Assembly: GCA_963799425.1 (NCBI GenBank)
Contig: CAWCXA010000020.1
Location: forward strand, 147,480-211,479
Source of the DNA: CAVWSM01 sp963799425
GTDB taxonomy: Bacteria > Actinomycetota > Actinomycetes > Jiangellales > Jiangellaceae
Length of the DNA stretch: 64,000 bases
Direction of reading: 5' to 3'
In this document: one piece after another, positions 35,519-44,711 of the stretch
Layout: each line of letters starts with the position of its first letter
Numbering within the stretch: position 1 is the first letter of the stretch
Position numbers and translations under genes: made by a program
Notes under the pieces: generated by a model
What the model was told of the DNA's origin: nothing
The model's input: the letters and a program-made list of their open reading frames with translations, nothing else
Databases searched by the model: none

Positions 35519-36202
35519 ATGATGAAGCAGGACCCACCCACGAAACTACCGCTGGCGCCGGATGCCAGTGATGCCGCGCTCTCGCTACGCGCTCAGATCC
35601 TGGCGACCGAGCACTGGAGCCTGCTCGCGACGCGCAGCATGACCTGGAACGAGATCTTCAGCCGGACCGGCACATTCCTCACGGTGCTCTCGGCCACGGT
35701 CGTGGCGCTCTCCCTGGCGGCGCAGGCGACGGGTTTCGGCCACAGCTTTCGCGTTTTCGCGCTGCTTGTGCTCCCGGTCGTGCTCCTCGTCGGGCTGGCG
35801 ACCTACACCCGGCTGATCGAGGCCGACATCGAGGACGCATGGCTCGTCGTGGGAATGAACCGGCTCCGCCACGCCTACCTTGAACTTGCACCTGATCTCG
35901 ATCCGTACTTCGTCACCAGTCGGAACGACGACGAGCTCGGCGTGCTTCAGACCTACAGCTTCCGCACAAATGTCGGTGTCACCCACCTGCTCTCCGGGTC
36001 ACCTGTGATCATCGGCATCATCGACACCGTGGTCACCGGGGTCCTTGCGGTCATCATTTGCCAGTCTTTCGGCGCAGCTGTTGAGCTGCAGATCATTGCC
36101 GGGTCGCTGGTCGTGCTCGTGACCGCATCGGTGCTCGCGGCTATGGGCTACCGGAAGGTCGGTCACCTTCGCCGCCACTACCGCCCGCGATTCCCGAGTT
36201 GA
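35519..36202 (+). CDS. Four-helix membrane protein, paralogue B
   Basis: This 227-aa homologue of the protein at 30813 shares the N-terminal LATEHWSLLATRSMTWNEIF, helices at about 50-72, 78-98, 155-180 and 188-208, and the loop GMNRLRHAYLELAPDLDPYF with DD-rich residues after it. Function is unknown. By position it is probably the partner of the second, frameshifted SDR, from which the MMPL gene now separates it. Tandem ATG codons at 35519/35522 leave the exact start open by one residue. Confidence 0.75.
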   Translation: MMKQDPPTKLPLAPDASDAALSLRAQILATEHWSLLATRSMTWNEIFSRTGTFLTVLSATVVALSLAAQATGFGHSFRVFALLVLPVVLLVGLATYTRLIEADIEDAWLVVGMNRLRHAYLELAPDLDPYFVTSRNDDELGVLQTYSFRTNVGVTHLLSGSPVIIGIIDTVVTGVLAVIICQSFGAAVELQIIAGSLVVLVTASVLAAMGYRKVGHLRRHYRPRFPS

Positions 36203-36253
36203 GGCTCGCGACGCGCCGGTACCTCGTCGCGACGCTGGCACGCGTCGAAGGTG

Positions 36254-36952
36254 TCAGGCCGCTGAATTCGCTGCAGTTCGGGAGACCTGTTTGATGTGGG
36301 CGAAGGCGCTGCGGGCGTTCCAGGTGGGGAAGGCTCGTACGAGCCCTGAGGGTCCGTGGAGTTGGATGCGCCGGTCGCGGATTGCTTCGGCCCAAGTGAG
36401 CTGCCCGGCGTGCCATTTGACGAAGGCTTCGGACTCCGCCGTGATGTAGAGGTCCTCGTCGAGTCCGGGGTATGTCTTGCAGATCTCGCTGTCTCGGTGC
36501 TCGATCAGGAGCCAGTACCGCTCGGGCCGCTGGCGGCCCGTGAAGTCAAAGCGGATGACGACGCGCCGATCCGGGAGCCGATCTCGGCGGAGCATGTTGC
36601 ACATCGACCACAGAGCCACAAACGGATCGAGGTGCTCAGGGGCGATCTCGAGCCAGGCGGCACCCCACTCGCCGAGCGACACGCAGACCTTGAACAGGTC
36701 ATGACCCGCCGGCGTGAGCTCGTGGTGGGACCCGCGCCCTTCGGGCTTGGGTGTCGACTGGACGATTCCGAGCCGTTCGAGCTGCTTGAGGCGCTGCGAG
36801 AGCAAGGTGCGAGAGAGCCCGGGCGCGCCCTCGAGGATCTCACTGAAACTTCCGCAGCCCAGGTACAGGTTGCGGATGATCAGTGGCGTCCAGCGCTCGG
36901 CGAAGATCTCGGCGCCGCGGGCAATGGGGCAGTACTGGCCGTACGTCCGCAT
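36254..36952 (-). CDS. HxlR-family transcriptional regulator
   Basis: This 232-aa regulator has an N-terminal HxlR winged helix: the redox-type CPIARGAEIFAERWTPLIIR, the GLSRTLLSQRLKQLERLGIV recognition region and ELTPAGHDL in the wing. The C-terminal ~120 residues form an extra SCP2-like domain (VVIRFDFTGRQRPERYWLLI, ITAESEAFVKWHAGQLTWAE), a common actinobacterial extension that may bind a ligand. It is divergent from the FAD oxidase gene with an 85-base spacer containing a perfect 8+8 inverted repeat, which suggests that it controls itself and the oxidase. Confidence 0.9.
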   Translation of the reverse strand: MRTYGQYCPIARGAEIFAERWTPLIIRNLYLGCGSFSEILEGAPGLSRTLLSQRLKQLERLGIVQSTPKPEGRGSHHELTPAGHDLFKVCVSLGEWGAAWLEIAPEHLDPFVALWSMCNMLRRDRLPDRRVVIRFDFTGRQRPERYWLLIEHRDSEICKTYPGLDEDLYITAESEAFVKWHAGQLTWAEAIRDRRIQLHGPSGLVRAFPTWNARSAFAHIKQVSRTAANSAA

Positions 36953-36982
36953 GTCGCCAGTGTCGCGAGCCTGCCTTCGGCT

Positions 36983-37007
36983 GTGAAGTCCAGATTCTTG
37001 ACTTCAC
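36983..37007. promoter_or_regulatory. Inverted-repeat operator between HxlR gene and FAD oxidase
   Basis: GTGAAGTC and GACTTCAC form perfect eight-base arms around a nine-base spacer (CAGATTCTT). It lies 30 bases from both divergent start codons, where it could block both promoters. Arm length and spacing suit a dimeric winged-helix regulator such as HxlR. Confidence 0.7.
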
Positions 37008-37037
37008 GGCCTGTAACCATGGTGCTGCGATGGGGCC

Positions 37038-38408
37038 ATGGAGATCTATGGGTTCCGCGGCGATCTGATCACTGCTGACCACGCCGACTACGACACCGCC
37101 CGAGCCGTGTGGAACGGCGCCGTCGACCGGCGTCCCCGGCTGATCGCCCGATGCAGCGGGACCGCCGACGTGGTCGCAGCCATGCACTTCGCCCGCGACC
37201 ACGACCTAGAGATCGCCATACGGGGCGGGGGCCACAACGTAGCCGGCACGGCGGTGTGCGACGGCGGAATCGTCATCGACCTCTCGGCGATGCGGGCCGT
37301 GTGGGTCGACCCAGTCGCCCGCACGGCCCGGGTGCAGGGCGGTGCGCTGTGGGGCGACGTCGACCACGAGACGCAGGCCCACGGTCTGGCCACCACCGGC
37401 GGCATCATCGGCCACACCGGCGTCGCCGGGCTCGCCCTCGGCGGCGGCATCGGCTTCCTCATGCGCAAACACGGCCTTACCGTCGACAACCTGCTGGCCG
37501 CCGACGTGGTCACCGCCGAGGGCGGAATCGTCCGTGCGTCCGCGTACGAACACCCCGATCTGTTCTGGGCGCTGCGCGGCGGCGGCGGCAACTTCGGCGT
37601 CGTTACCTCGTTCCGGTTCGCGCTGCACCCCGTCGGGCCGATAGTGATAGCCGGACCCATCTACTGGGCCGCCGAAGACACCGGCGACGTGCTGCGCTTC
37701 TACCGGGACTTCGCCGCCGAAGCGCCCGACGAGCTCGGGACCGTCATCAGGCTCGGCACCGTGCCCCCACTGCCCGACATCCCCGAGGACCTGCACTGGC
37801 GGCCGGCGATCGCCGTCATCTGCTGCTACTCCGGAGCGGTCGAGGACGGCGAGCAGGCGGTGCGGGCCCTCCGCCGGTTCGGGACGCCGCTCGCGGACCT
37901 GCTCGCACCCACGCCGTACGCTGCATTCCAGCGCGGCATGGACGACACCGTCCCCCACGGGTGGCACTACTACTGGAAGTCCACCAACCTCGCCGGCCTC
38001 TCCGACGACGTCATCACCGTCATCGCCGATCAGGCCTACAAAGCGAAGTCCCCACGGACGTACGCGGCGATGTTCCACATGGGTGGCGCCGTCGCCCGAG
38101 CCCCCAATGCAGCTACCGCCTACGCCGGTCGCGACGTGACCCACAACATCATCATCGACGCCGTTTGGCGCCCTGAGGAGTCCGGCGAGCACGCCGCGGC
38201 AGAGACCGCGTGGGCGCGAGGGTTCCTCGAAGCACTCCAACCGCATCGCGCCGGCGGCGTCTACGTCAACTTCCTCGATGCCGACGACGACACCGGCCGC
38301 GTTCGGGAGGCGTACGGCGATCAGATCTACCGGCGACTCGCCGAGGTCAAGGCCAAGTACGACCCCGACAACACCTTCCACCACAACAAGAACATCCGCC
38401 CCAGTTGA
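37038..38408 (+). CDS. FAD-binding oxidase (PCMH/BBE, berberine-bridge-like)
   Basis: This 456-aa oxidoreductase has the PCMH/VAO-type FAD domain (about 35-210) and a C-terminal BBE segment (YVNFLDADDD to KYDPDNTFHHNKNI). The covalent-flavin His is in IRGGGHNVAGTAV near residue 68. The position that holds a second flavin-linking Cys in bicovalent enzymes reads GHTGVAGLALGGG, so only a single His linkage is predicted. It probably oxidises a sugar or secondary metabolite and releases peroxide. It is controlled by the divergent HxlR regulator through the palindrome at 36983. The substrate is unknown. Confidence 0.88.
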   Translation: MEIYGFRGDLITADHADYDTARAVWNGAVDRRPRLIARCSGTADVVAAMHFARDHDLEIAIRGGGHNVAGTAVCDGGIVIDLSAMRAVWVDPVARTARVQGGALWGDVDHETQAHGLATTGGIIGHTGVAGLALGGGIGFLMRKHGLTVDNLLAADVVTAEGGIVRASAYEHPDLFWALRGGGGNFGVVTSFRFALHPVGPIVIAGPIYWAAEDTGDVLRFYRDFAAEAPDELGTVIRLGTVPPLPDIPEDLHWRPAIAVICCYSGAVEDGEQAVRALRRFGTPLADLLAPTPYAAFQRGMDDTVPHGWHYYWKSTNLAGLSDDVITVIADQAYKAKSPRTYAAMFHMGGAVARAPNAATAYAGRDVTHNIIIDAVWRPEESGEHAAAETAWARGFLEALQPHRAGGVYVNFLDADDDTGRVREAYGDQIYRRLAEVKAKYDPDNTFHHNKNIRPS

Positions 38409-38582
38409 GCCTGCGATTGGCGACGATGGACGCGACGGGTGGCTCCGCAGGCACCAACTCTTCGGGTCTGGGATGGTGGGCCAGCGGTTGGGGTGCATGG
38501 TGGTACTGACCCCGCGACGGTGGATCCATGTCGCGGAGCCACATCGGCAGGGCCGCATGGATGAGGATGGGCGGCGGTCGAC

Positions 38583-40442
38583 GTGGCTGAGGAGGCCAGC
38601 CGGGATCAACCGGAGGAGTACCCGCCCGGCTCGGACGCGGACAGGATCGCCCGGCGCGCGCCGGCGGTGCCGCTGGAGCCGTTCGACGTTGCCTACCACG
38701 GGCGGAAGCCGTTCCGGTCGGCGCGCAAGCCGCCGCTGAGCACGCGGTACCTGCCCCTCGTCGCCTCGCTGCGCGGGTACAGCCCGCTTCGGCTGCGGAC
38801 CGACGCGATGGCCGGGATCACGGTTGCCGCACTCGCGCTGCCTGCGTCAATGGCCTACGCGGACATCGCCGGGTTGCCGGTCACCGCCGGGCTGTATTCG
38901 CTGCTGCTGCCCCTCGTGGTCTACGCGCTGCTCGGCTCGGCACCGTGGCTGGTGATTGGGCCCGAAAGCACCATCGCGCTGCTCATCGCAGCCGGGTTGG
39001 CACCGCTGGCCGTCGCGGGAACCGCCGAGTACACGACGTTGGCTGCCGCGCTCGCGATCACGGTTGGCGCGGTCTACCTCGCTGCCCGCTTGTTGCGACT
39101 TGGCTGGATCGCCGACTACTTCTCCCAAGCCGTACTCGTCGGCTATATCACCGGCGTCGCGATCCTGATCGTTCTCGGACAGTTCGGCAAGCTCGTCGGG
39201 GTATCCAGTGACCAGGACAACGCGGTCATCGCCGTAGGCGACATCGTTGCGCATCTTGATGAGGCCAACGCCGCCACTGTGGCCCTTGGTGCCGTCTCCT
39301 TGCTGCTGCTGGTTGGTCTGCGGCGCTTCTTGCCCAGGTTCCCGTCAGCGCTGCTGGTCGTGGTGTTGGGCATCGTTGCGTCCTGGTCACTGGACCTCGC
39401 CGCCGATGGCGTCAACATCGCTGGAGCGGTCCCGGCCGGCCTGCCCGAATTCGGGATCCCGCGGGTGGGCTGGGACGAGTTGGCGCAGCTGGTTGGGGTC
39501 GCGGGCGGCATCTTCCTGGTCGGCTTCTCCGACTCGATCCTGACCGCCCGCTCGTTCGCGGCGCAGCGCGGCGAGACAGTCGACGCCGACCAGGAGCTGC
39601 TCGCGTTCAGCGCTGCGAACGCGGCCGCCGGCGTAACCCAGGGGATGCCGGTGGCCACCACCGGGTCGCGCACCGCGGTGAACCTCAGCATGGGCGCCAC
39701 CAGCCAAGTCAGCGGGATCGTCGCGGCAGGTTTCATTCTTGTCGTCCTCGTCCTGCTGACCGAACCCATCCAGTACCTGCCGGACGCCACCCTCGCCGCA
39801 ATCATCGTGACGGGGGCCGTTCGCCTGGTCGACCCGGACCAGTGGCGGTCCCTGGCCCACAGCGACCGCGCCGAATTGGTGATCGCCGTGGTCACCGCGC
39901 TCACCGTGATCAACCTGGGAGTGCTGGTCGCGCTGGTTGCCGCCGTGGTGCTGTCACTGCTCGACGTGATCCGACGCGTGGCGCGGCCGAACGACGCGGT
40001 CCTCGGCTGGTCGCCCGCGGAACTGCGCTACGCCGACGTCAGCAGCGATCCCGACGTTGCGGTCACTCCCGGTGTGGTCGTGTACCGGTTCTCCGACCGG
40101 CTGTTCTTCGCCAACGTGCACTTCTTCAAACGCCGGGTTTGGGCGGCCGTGGACGCGGCCCCAAAGCCGACCCGGCACCTCATTCTCGACGTGGCGGGGG
40201 TGCCCGGCCTGGACTCCAGCGCAGCGGCCGGCCTGCGGGAGCTGCACGACGGCCTGCTGGCGCGCAACGTCACGCTGCACATCGCGCGGGCCACCGACCC
40301 ACTAATTGCCGCGATGGACAGGCTCGGAGTCGTCGAACTCATCGGGGCGGACAACTTCCACGGAACGGTGATCTCCGCGGTGGAATCGGCGGCACGGCCC
40401 GAGACGACCCGGGAGGATCACGGGCCTCCTTCGCCTCCTTGA
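38583..40442 (+). CDS. SulP-family anion transporter with STAS domain
   Basis: This 619-aa membrane protein has a cytosolic proline-rich N terminus, about eleven to fourteen helices (residues 75-460) and a C-terminal STAS domain (about 490-600). The Sulfate_transp signature begins DAMAGITVAALALPASMAYA and continues IAGLPVTAGLYS. The central FSDSILTARSFAAQRGETVD and PVATTGSRTAVNLSMG are conserved. STAS carries LDVAGVPGLDSSAAAGL. The family moves sulfate, bicarbonate or dicarboxylates. No carbonic anhydrase or sulfur genes are adjacent, so the substrate is unknown. The GTG start at 38583 lies downstream of a G-rich GGGCGGCGG stretch. Confidence 0.88.
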   Translation: MAEEASRDQPEEYPPGSDADRIARRAPAVPLEPFDVAYHGRKPFRSARKPPLSTRYLPLVASLRGYSPLRLRTDAMAGITVAALALPASMAYADIAGLPVTAGLYSLLLPLVVYALLGSAPWLVIGPESTIALLIAAGLAPLAVAGTAEYTTLAAALAITVGAVYLAARLLRLGWIADYFSQAVLVGYITGVAILIVLGQFGKLVGVSSDQDNAVIAVGDIVAHLDEANAATVALGAVSLLLLVGLRRFLPRFPSALLVVVLGIVASWSLDLAADGVNIAGAVPAGLPEFGIPRVGWDELAQLVGVAGGIFLVGFSDSILTARSFAAQRGETVDADQELLAFSAANAAAGVTQGMPVATTGSRTAVNLSMGATSQVSGIVAAGFILVVLVLLTEPIQYLPDATLAAIIVTGAVRLVDPDQWRSLAHSDRAELVIAVVTALTVINLGVLVALVAAVVLSLLDVIRRVARPNDAVLGWSPAELRYADVSSDPDVAVTPGVVVYRFSDRLFFANVHFFKRRVWAAVDAAPKPTRHLILDVAGVPGLDSSAAAGLRELHDGLLARNVTLHIARATDPLIAAMDRLGVVELIGADNFHGTVISAVESAARPETTREDHGPPSPP

Positions 40443-40549
40443 CCGTCTCCTCCTGCGCCGGCCACGCCAAAGCTGGGTGGCCAGGCGCGGCAATCCGCGC
40501 ATACGCTTCGTCTGATCGCCGGAGGTGGGGGGCATGCACCGAGCGACTT

Positions 40550-41674
40550 GTGACAAGCTGGACCGCGCGCACAGCCTTTGGACGACTGACACTGGTGGCT
40601 GTCTGCATTGCGCTGCTCACTGGGGCGTGTGGTGGCGACGACGACGACGTCGTAGATCCTGTGACCGCCGCCCAGGCACGCGTCTCCGCAGCGCAGGAAG
40701 CAGTGACCGAAGCGCAGACAGCGTTCGACGAGGCGAGCGCCGGATTCTGCAGTGACAGCAAGGATTACATCGCCGCGGTCGACCGGTACGGCCAGGCGTT
40801 CAACCAAGCGGAAGCCACTGTTGGAGACGTGACGACAGCCGGAGCCGATCTCGTGGAGCCGCGAGAGGCGGTGGAGTCGAGCGCCGAGAGCGTCGTGCAA
40901 GCCGACGAGGAGTTGGCGCAGGCGAACCAGGAGCTGGCCGAGGCAGAGGCGGCGCTTGCGGCTGCCGAGTCCGGCACGTCGCCGACCGCCCCGCCGTCGG
41001 AGACCACCACGACCGCTCCCCCGCTCGTGCCGACGGCGACCGTCGATCGCGTCAAGGCGGCCGAGTCGGACTTGGCCGCCGCGTCTGAGGGAATCACCGA
41101 CCAGACACCGCTCACAGAGGCGACTGCGCAGTACAACGCCGCCGCCTTCGCGCTCGAGGTTGCGTGGCTTCGGCTGTTCGCCGACGCTGGCTGCCTGACC
41201 GACGAACAGCAGGAACAGGCCGTCACTGCGGTCACCGACTACACCGCGGCACTGCAGCGCGATTTGCAGACTGCAGGCTTCTACACCGATGCCATCGACG
41301 GGGTGTACGGACCGTTGACGGTGGACGCGGTCGAGCAGCTGCAGAATGACAACGGCCTGACCGTCACCGGCCTCGTCGACCGTGCCACCGCCGCAGCCCT
41401 CGACGCCGCGGTTCAACAGGTCGGCGGGCAAGCCGCGACGCAGGCGGTCGCGGATACCGCGGCCCTGCAATCGACCCTCAAGCTCGCGGGCTACTGGACA
41501 GGGCCAGTGGACGGCCAGTGGACGCAGGAACTCACCGATGCACTCATCGCGTTCCAGACCGACCTGGGAGTCCAGCCGACGGGTGCGGTCGACGCGGCCA
41601 CCTTGAGCGCCCTTGAACAGAGGATCGCTGAGGCCCAGGCCACGCCGGCGCCGACAGGGACGCCCTCGTCCTAA
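40550..41674 (+). CDS. Peptidoglycan-binding lipoprotein with coiled coil
   Basis: This 374-aa exported protein has signal region FGRLTLVAVCIALLTGACGG, with Cys as the probable lipid site and an acidic DDDD run after it. Residues about 35-145 form an alanine/glutamate-rich coiled coil (AQARVSAAQEAVTEAQTAFD; EELAQANQELAEAEAAL). A Thr/Pro linker follows, then two PG_binding_1 domains (about 240-300 and 310-365), seen in AIDGVYGPLTVDAVEQLQ and VDGQWTQELTDALIAFQ. It probably bridges membrane and peptidoglycan. The start is uncertain: the GTG at 40550 is in frame, while an ATG at 40534 with a better Shine-Dalgarno is out of frame. Confidence 0.8.
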   Translation: MTSWTARTAFGRLTLVAVCIALLTGACGGDDDDVVDPVTAAQARVSAAQEAVTEAQTAFDEASAGFCSDSKDYIAAVDRYGQAFNQAEATVGDVTTAGADLVEPREAVESSAESVVQADEELAQANQELAEAEAALAAAESGTSPTAPPSETTTTAPPLVPTATVDRVKAAESDLAAASEGITDQTPLTEATAQYNAAAFALEVAWLRLFADAGCLTDEQQEQAVTAVTDYTAALQRDLQTAGFYTDAIDGVYGPLTVDAVEQLQNDNGLTVTGLVDRATAAALDAAVQQVGGQAATQAVADTAALQSTLKLAGYWTGPVDGQWTQELTDALIAFQTDLGVQPTGAVDAATLSALEQRIAEAQATPAPTGTPSS

Positions 41675-41681
41675 CCGGCGG

Positions 41682-43604
41682 CTAAACCTCGATCCGCGAC
41701 CCGATGATGACAGTGCGCTCGCGAGGCAGACCAAAGTATTCCGCGGCGTCGGCGGTGATGTGCGACGTCGCGATGAACAGCCGCTTGCGCCAAGGACTCA
41801 TGCCTGGCCCGTCACCCATCCGGAGCTCGATTGTGGAGAGGAAGTAGGAGGCCTCGTCAAGGTCCACCGGTCGCTCCAGGTTGGCTCCGGCAGCCAGGTG
41901 TAGCACGCGCGGGACGTTGGGCTCCTCCATGTATCCGAACTGGGCGCTGAGGTGGGTGATCCCGTCGTCCGCGTAGGCCAGATCGTCGACCACGAGTCGA
42001 TCGGCGTCTGCGACGTACGGCACCGGCGGCGTCTCGATGGAAAGGATCACGCTGTGCTCATGCAGGATCTTGTTGTGTTCGACGTTGGCACGCATCGCAA
42101 GCGGCGTGGTCTCCTTTCCACGGTTCAGGAACACGGCCGTTCCCGGGACGCGCAGCAGAGGTGGTTGTCCCTCGTGCAACGTGTCCACAAACGAGGCCAA
42201 TGGCCCCTCGTCGCGAGTGCGCTGTTCGGTGACCAGGGCGCGGCCGCGCTGCCACGTAGTGAGCACGGTGAACACAACGATCCCGATAAGCAGTGGAAGC
42301 CACGCGCCGTGCGTGATCTTGGTCAGGTTTGCGGCCAGGAACAGCCCTTCGACGGCGAGGAAGAAGCCTGCTCCGAGCAGCACCAACCACAGCGGCTTTC
42401 CCCACTGGTGACGGACGATGTAGAAGAACAGCAGGGTCGTGATCGTGATCGTGCCGGTGACCGCCATACCGAATGCGTACGCCAGTGCCGTGGAGGTCTG
42501 GAAGGCGAACACGAGCGTGAGCACGGCGATCATCAGTGCCCAGTTGACCCACGGGACGTAGATCTGGCCGGCCGTCTGTTCCGAGGTGTGCTCGATGCGC
42601 AGACGCGGGAGATAACCGAGCTGGACAGCCTGGTGGGCGACCGAGAAGGCGCCGGTGATCACAGCTTGGGACGCGATAACCGTCGCAGCGGTCGCCAGCA
42701 GCACCATCGCGAATCGTCCCCACGATGGCACCATCAGGAAGAACGGGCTGCTGATCCTGCTGGGGTCCTCGAGGACGAGGGCGCCCTGCCCCATGTAGCT
42801 GAGGATGCACGCCGGGAAGACAAGGATCAGCCATGCGCGAGTGATCGGTGAGCGTCGGAAGTGCCCCATGTCGGCGTAGAGGGCTTCGGCACCGGTGATC
42901 GCCAGCACGACCGCGGCCAAAGCGAAAAACGCCACCGAGAAGTGCCCCGTCAGAAACCCAAGGGCATACGTCGGCGACAGCGCCTTGAGGATCTGCGGAT
43001 GTTCGGTGATGCCGGAGATGCCAAACGCGCCGATAGCGATGAACCACGCAATCATCACGGGCCCGAAGAGCCGGCCGACCTTTGCCGTGCCCAAGCGCTG
43101 CGCGGCGAACAGCGCAACGATGATGACGGCGGTGATCGGCACGATCAGCCGCTCCAACGACGGCTCCACGACCTTGAGCCCCTCGACCGCCGAAAGCACG
43201 GATATCGCAGGCGTGATCATGCTGTCGCCGAAGAACAAGGAAGCACCGAAGATTCCGAGCGCTGCGAGGGCGAGTTGCACGCGTCGCCCACTGGGAGACC
43301 GCAGGCGCATGATCAGCGTTATCAGCGCCATGATGCCGCCCTCACCGTCGTTGTCCGCGCGCATGACGAGAAGCACGTAAAGCACAGTGACGATGAGCGT
43401 TACCGACCAGAACACGAGCGAGATCACGCCGAACACGTTCTGCTCGGATGGCGCCACCGGATGCGGATCGCCCGGGTTGAAGATGGTCTGGATCGTGTAG
43501 AGCGGGCTGGTGCCGATGTCGCCGAAGACCACACCGAGTGCACCCACAAGCAGGGCCGCCTGCGCTGGGGTGCGCACTCGCGCACGAGCAGGTGTGGCGT
43601 TCAT
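41682..43604 (-). CDS. kup: Kup-family potassium uptake transporter
   Basis: This 640-aa KUP/HAK/KT potassium:proton symporter starts LLVGALGVVFGDIGTSPLYT, the defining N-terminal motif. About twelve helices span residues 18-435, including FGDSMITPAISVLSAVEGLK and AEALYADMGHFRRSPITRAW. A ~200-residue soluble C-terminal domain has PRVLHLAAGANLE and ends with the conserved ATSHITADAAEYFGLPRERT. It imports K+ across the inner membrane. ATG 43604 aligns with the family; the frame stays open upstream but that extension is not conserved. It converges on the peptidoglycan-binding gene seven bases away. Confidence 0.93.
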   Translation of the reverse strand: MNATPARARVRTPAQAALLVGALGVVFGDIGTSPLYTIQTIFNPGDPHPVAPSEQNVFGVISLVFWSVTLIVTVLYVLLVMRADNDGEGGIMALITLIMRLRSPSGRRVQLALAALGIFGASLFFGDSMITPAISVLSAVEGLKVVEPSLERLIVPITAVIIVALFAAQRLGTAKVGRLFGPVMIAWFIAIGAFGISGITEHPQILKALSPTYALGFLTGHFSVAFFALAAVVLAITGAEALYADMGHFRRSPITRAWLILVFPACILSYMGQGALVLEDPSRISSPFFLMVPSWGRFAMVLLATAATVIASQAVITGAFSVAHQAVQLGYLPRLRIEHTSEQTAGQIYVPWVNWALMIAVLTLVFAFQTSTALAYAFGMAVTGTITITTLLFFYIVRHQWGKPLWLVLLGAGFFLAVEGLFLAANLTKITHGAWLPLLIGIVVFTVLTTWQRGRALVTEQRTRDEGPLASFVDTLHEGQPPLLRVPGTAVFLNRGKETTPLAMRANVEHNKILHEHSVILSIETPPVPYVADADRLVVDDLAYADDGITHLSAQFGYMEEPNVPRVLHLAAGANLERPVDLDEASYFLSTIELRMGDGPGMSPWRKRLFIATSHITADAAEYFGLPRERTVIIGSRIEV

Positions 43605-43712
43605 ACGACTCCAGTGGCCGCCCGGATCCCTGTGTTGGGAATGGTTCGGAAGTCTAGGCGCCCACCTGGTGCGCCCAGCCATGCCTGGAATGCCCCGGTT
43701 CGGTGCCGGGGG

Positions 43713-43739
43713 TGTCACAGCCAGGACTGCCGTCTTGTC
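43713..43739 (+). promoter_or_regulatory. ECF41-type promoter upstream of the epimerase-sigma pair
   Basis: TGTCACA at 43713-43719 is followed after 16 bases by TGTC at 43736-43739. ECF41 sigma factors are known to recognise TGTCACA-N16-CGTC before the oxidoreductase/epimerase gene they travel with, so this fits with one mismatch. It lies 36 bases before the epimerase ATG. Confidence 0.7.
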
Positions 43740-43775
43740 TTTGGTTGTAGGTAATCCTCGATCAAGGAGTAGACG

Positions 43776-44711
43776 ATGCGAGTCTTTGTGGCGGGAGCGA
43801 CCGGAGCGATAGGAAAGCAGCTGGTGCCGCGTCTTGTTGCCGCCGGGCATGAGGTTCATGGCATGACGCGTTATGAGTCGAAGAAAGCGATGCTCGATGA
43901 GCTGGGCGCTGTGCCGATCATCGCGGACGCGCTTGATCCCGATCAGGTCGCGGATGCGGTGGGCAGGGCGAGGCCAGACGTGATCGTTCATCAGCTGACC
44001 TCGATTGGAGCGCTGGACATGCGTCACTTCGATCGCGACTTCGCGTTGACCAACCGTCTGCGGACCGAGGGCACGGACCATCTGCTCTCAGCCGGTCAGG
44101 CGGTCGGGGTGCGGCGATTTGTGGCACAGGGAGTCGCGGGCTATGGCGCGTACGTCCGCACCGGTGGGCCGGTGAAGAGCGAGGAGGACCCACTCGACTC
44201 GACGCCCGTGCGCGATATGCACGAGACCCTGGCAGCGATCCGCCATCTCGAGCAGGCGGTCCTGGGTGCTCGTTGGACGGAGGGGATCGTGCTTCGCTAC
44301 GGCGCCTTCTACGGGCCGGGCACAGGGATGGCGCGGGGTGGCGAGCAGTTCGAGCTGGTCCGCAACCGCAAGTTCCCCCTTGTCGGCGACGGCGGAGGGG
44401 TGTGGTCCTTCATCCACATCGCCGATGCGGCGGAGGCGACGGCGGCGGCTGTCGAGCGCGGAAGCCGCGGTGCCTACAACGTGGTCGACGATGATCCCGC
44501 CCCGGTCGCCGATTGGCTGCCCGCCCTGGCTCAGACGCTGAACGCCAAGAAGCCCATGCGCGTGCCGCGGTTCGTCGGACGGCTGTTCGCCGGGGAGACC
44601 GGTGTGATGATGATGACCGAGCTTCGCGGCGCGTCGAACGCGAAAGCGAAGCGCGAGCTGGCGTGGCGCCCGGCGCACCCGAGCTGGCGTGAGGGGTTCG
44701 CGGCGGCATGA
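43776..44711 (+). CDS. NAD-dependent epimerase/dehydratase (ECF41-linked COE protein)
   Basis: This 311-aa extended-SDR protein has cofactor motif VFVAGATGAIGKQLVPRLVA at the N terminus and substrate-side EGIVLRYGAFYGPGTGMARG. The classical YxxxK active site is not clear, and the sequence around residue 130 reads GVAGYGAYVRTGG. ECF41 sigma genes are typically paired with a COE gene (carboxymuconolactone decarboxylase, oxidoreductase or epimerase), and this is the epimerase type. ATG 43776 follows ATCAAGGAGTAGAC. The stop overlaps the sigma-factor start (ATGA), so the two are coupled and read from the TGTCACA promoter. Confidence 0.88.
   Translation: MRVFVAGATGAIGKQLVPRLVAAGHEVHGMTRYESKKAMLDELGAVPIIADALDPDQVADAVGRARPDVIVHQLTSIGALDMRHFDRDFALTNRLRTEGTDHLLSAGQAVGVRRFVAQGVAGYGAYVRTGGPVKSEEDPLDSTPVRDMHETLAAIRHLEQAVLGARWTEGIVLRYGAFYGPGTGMARGGEQFELVRNRKFPLVGDGGGVWSFIHIADAAEATAAAVERGSRGAYNVVDDDPAPVADWLPALAQTLNAKKPMRVPRFVGRLFAGETGVMMMTELRGASNAKAKRELAWRPAHPSWREGFAAA

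Noticed and set aside
37206..38699. 497-codon open frame antisense to the FAD oxidase
   Set aside because: Glycine/valine-rich low-information sequence, whereas the plus strand encodes a complete oxidase with a flavin-linking His.
40418..41734. Long minus-strand frame under the peptidoglycan-binding lipoprotein
   Set aside because: Arginine/glycine-rich shadow without motifs; the plus strand has a lipobox and two PG-binding domains.
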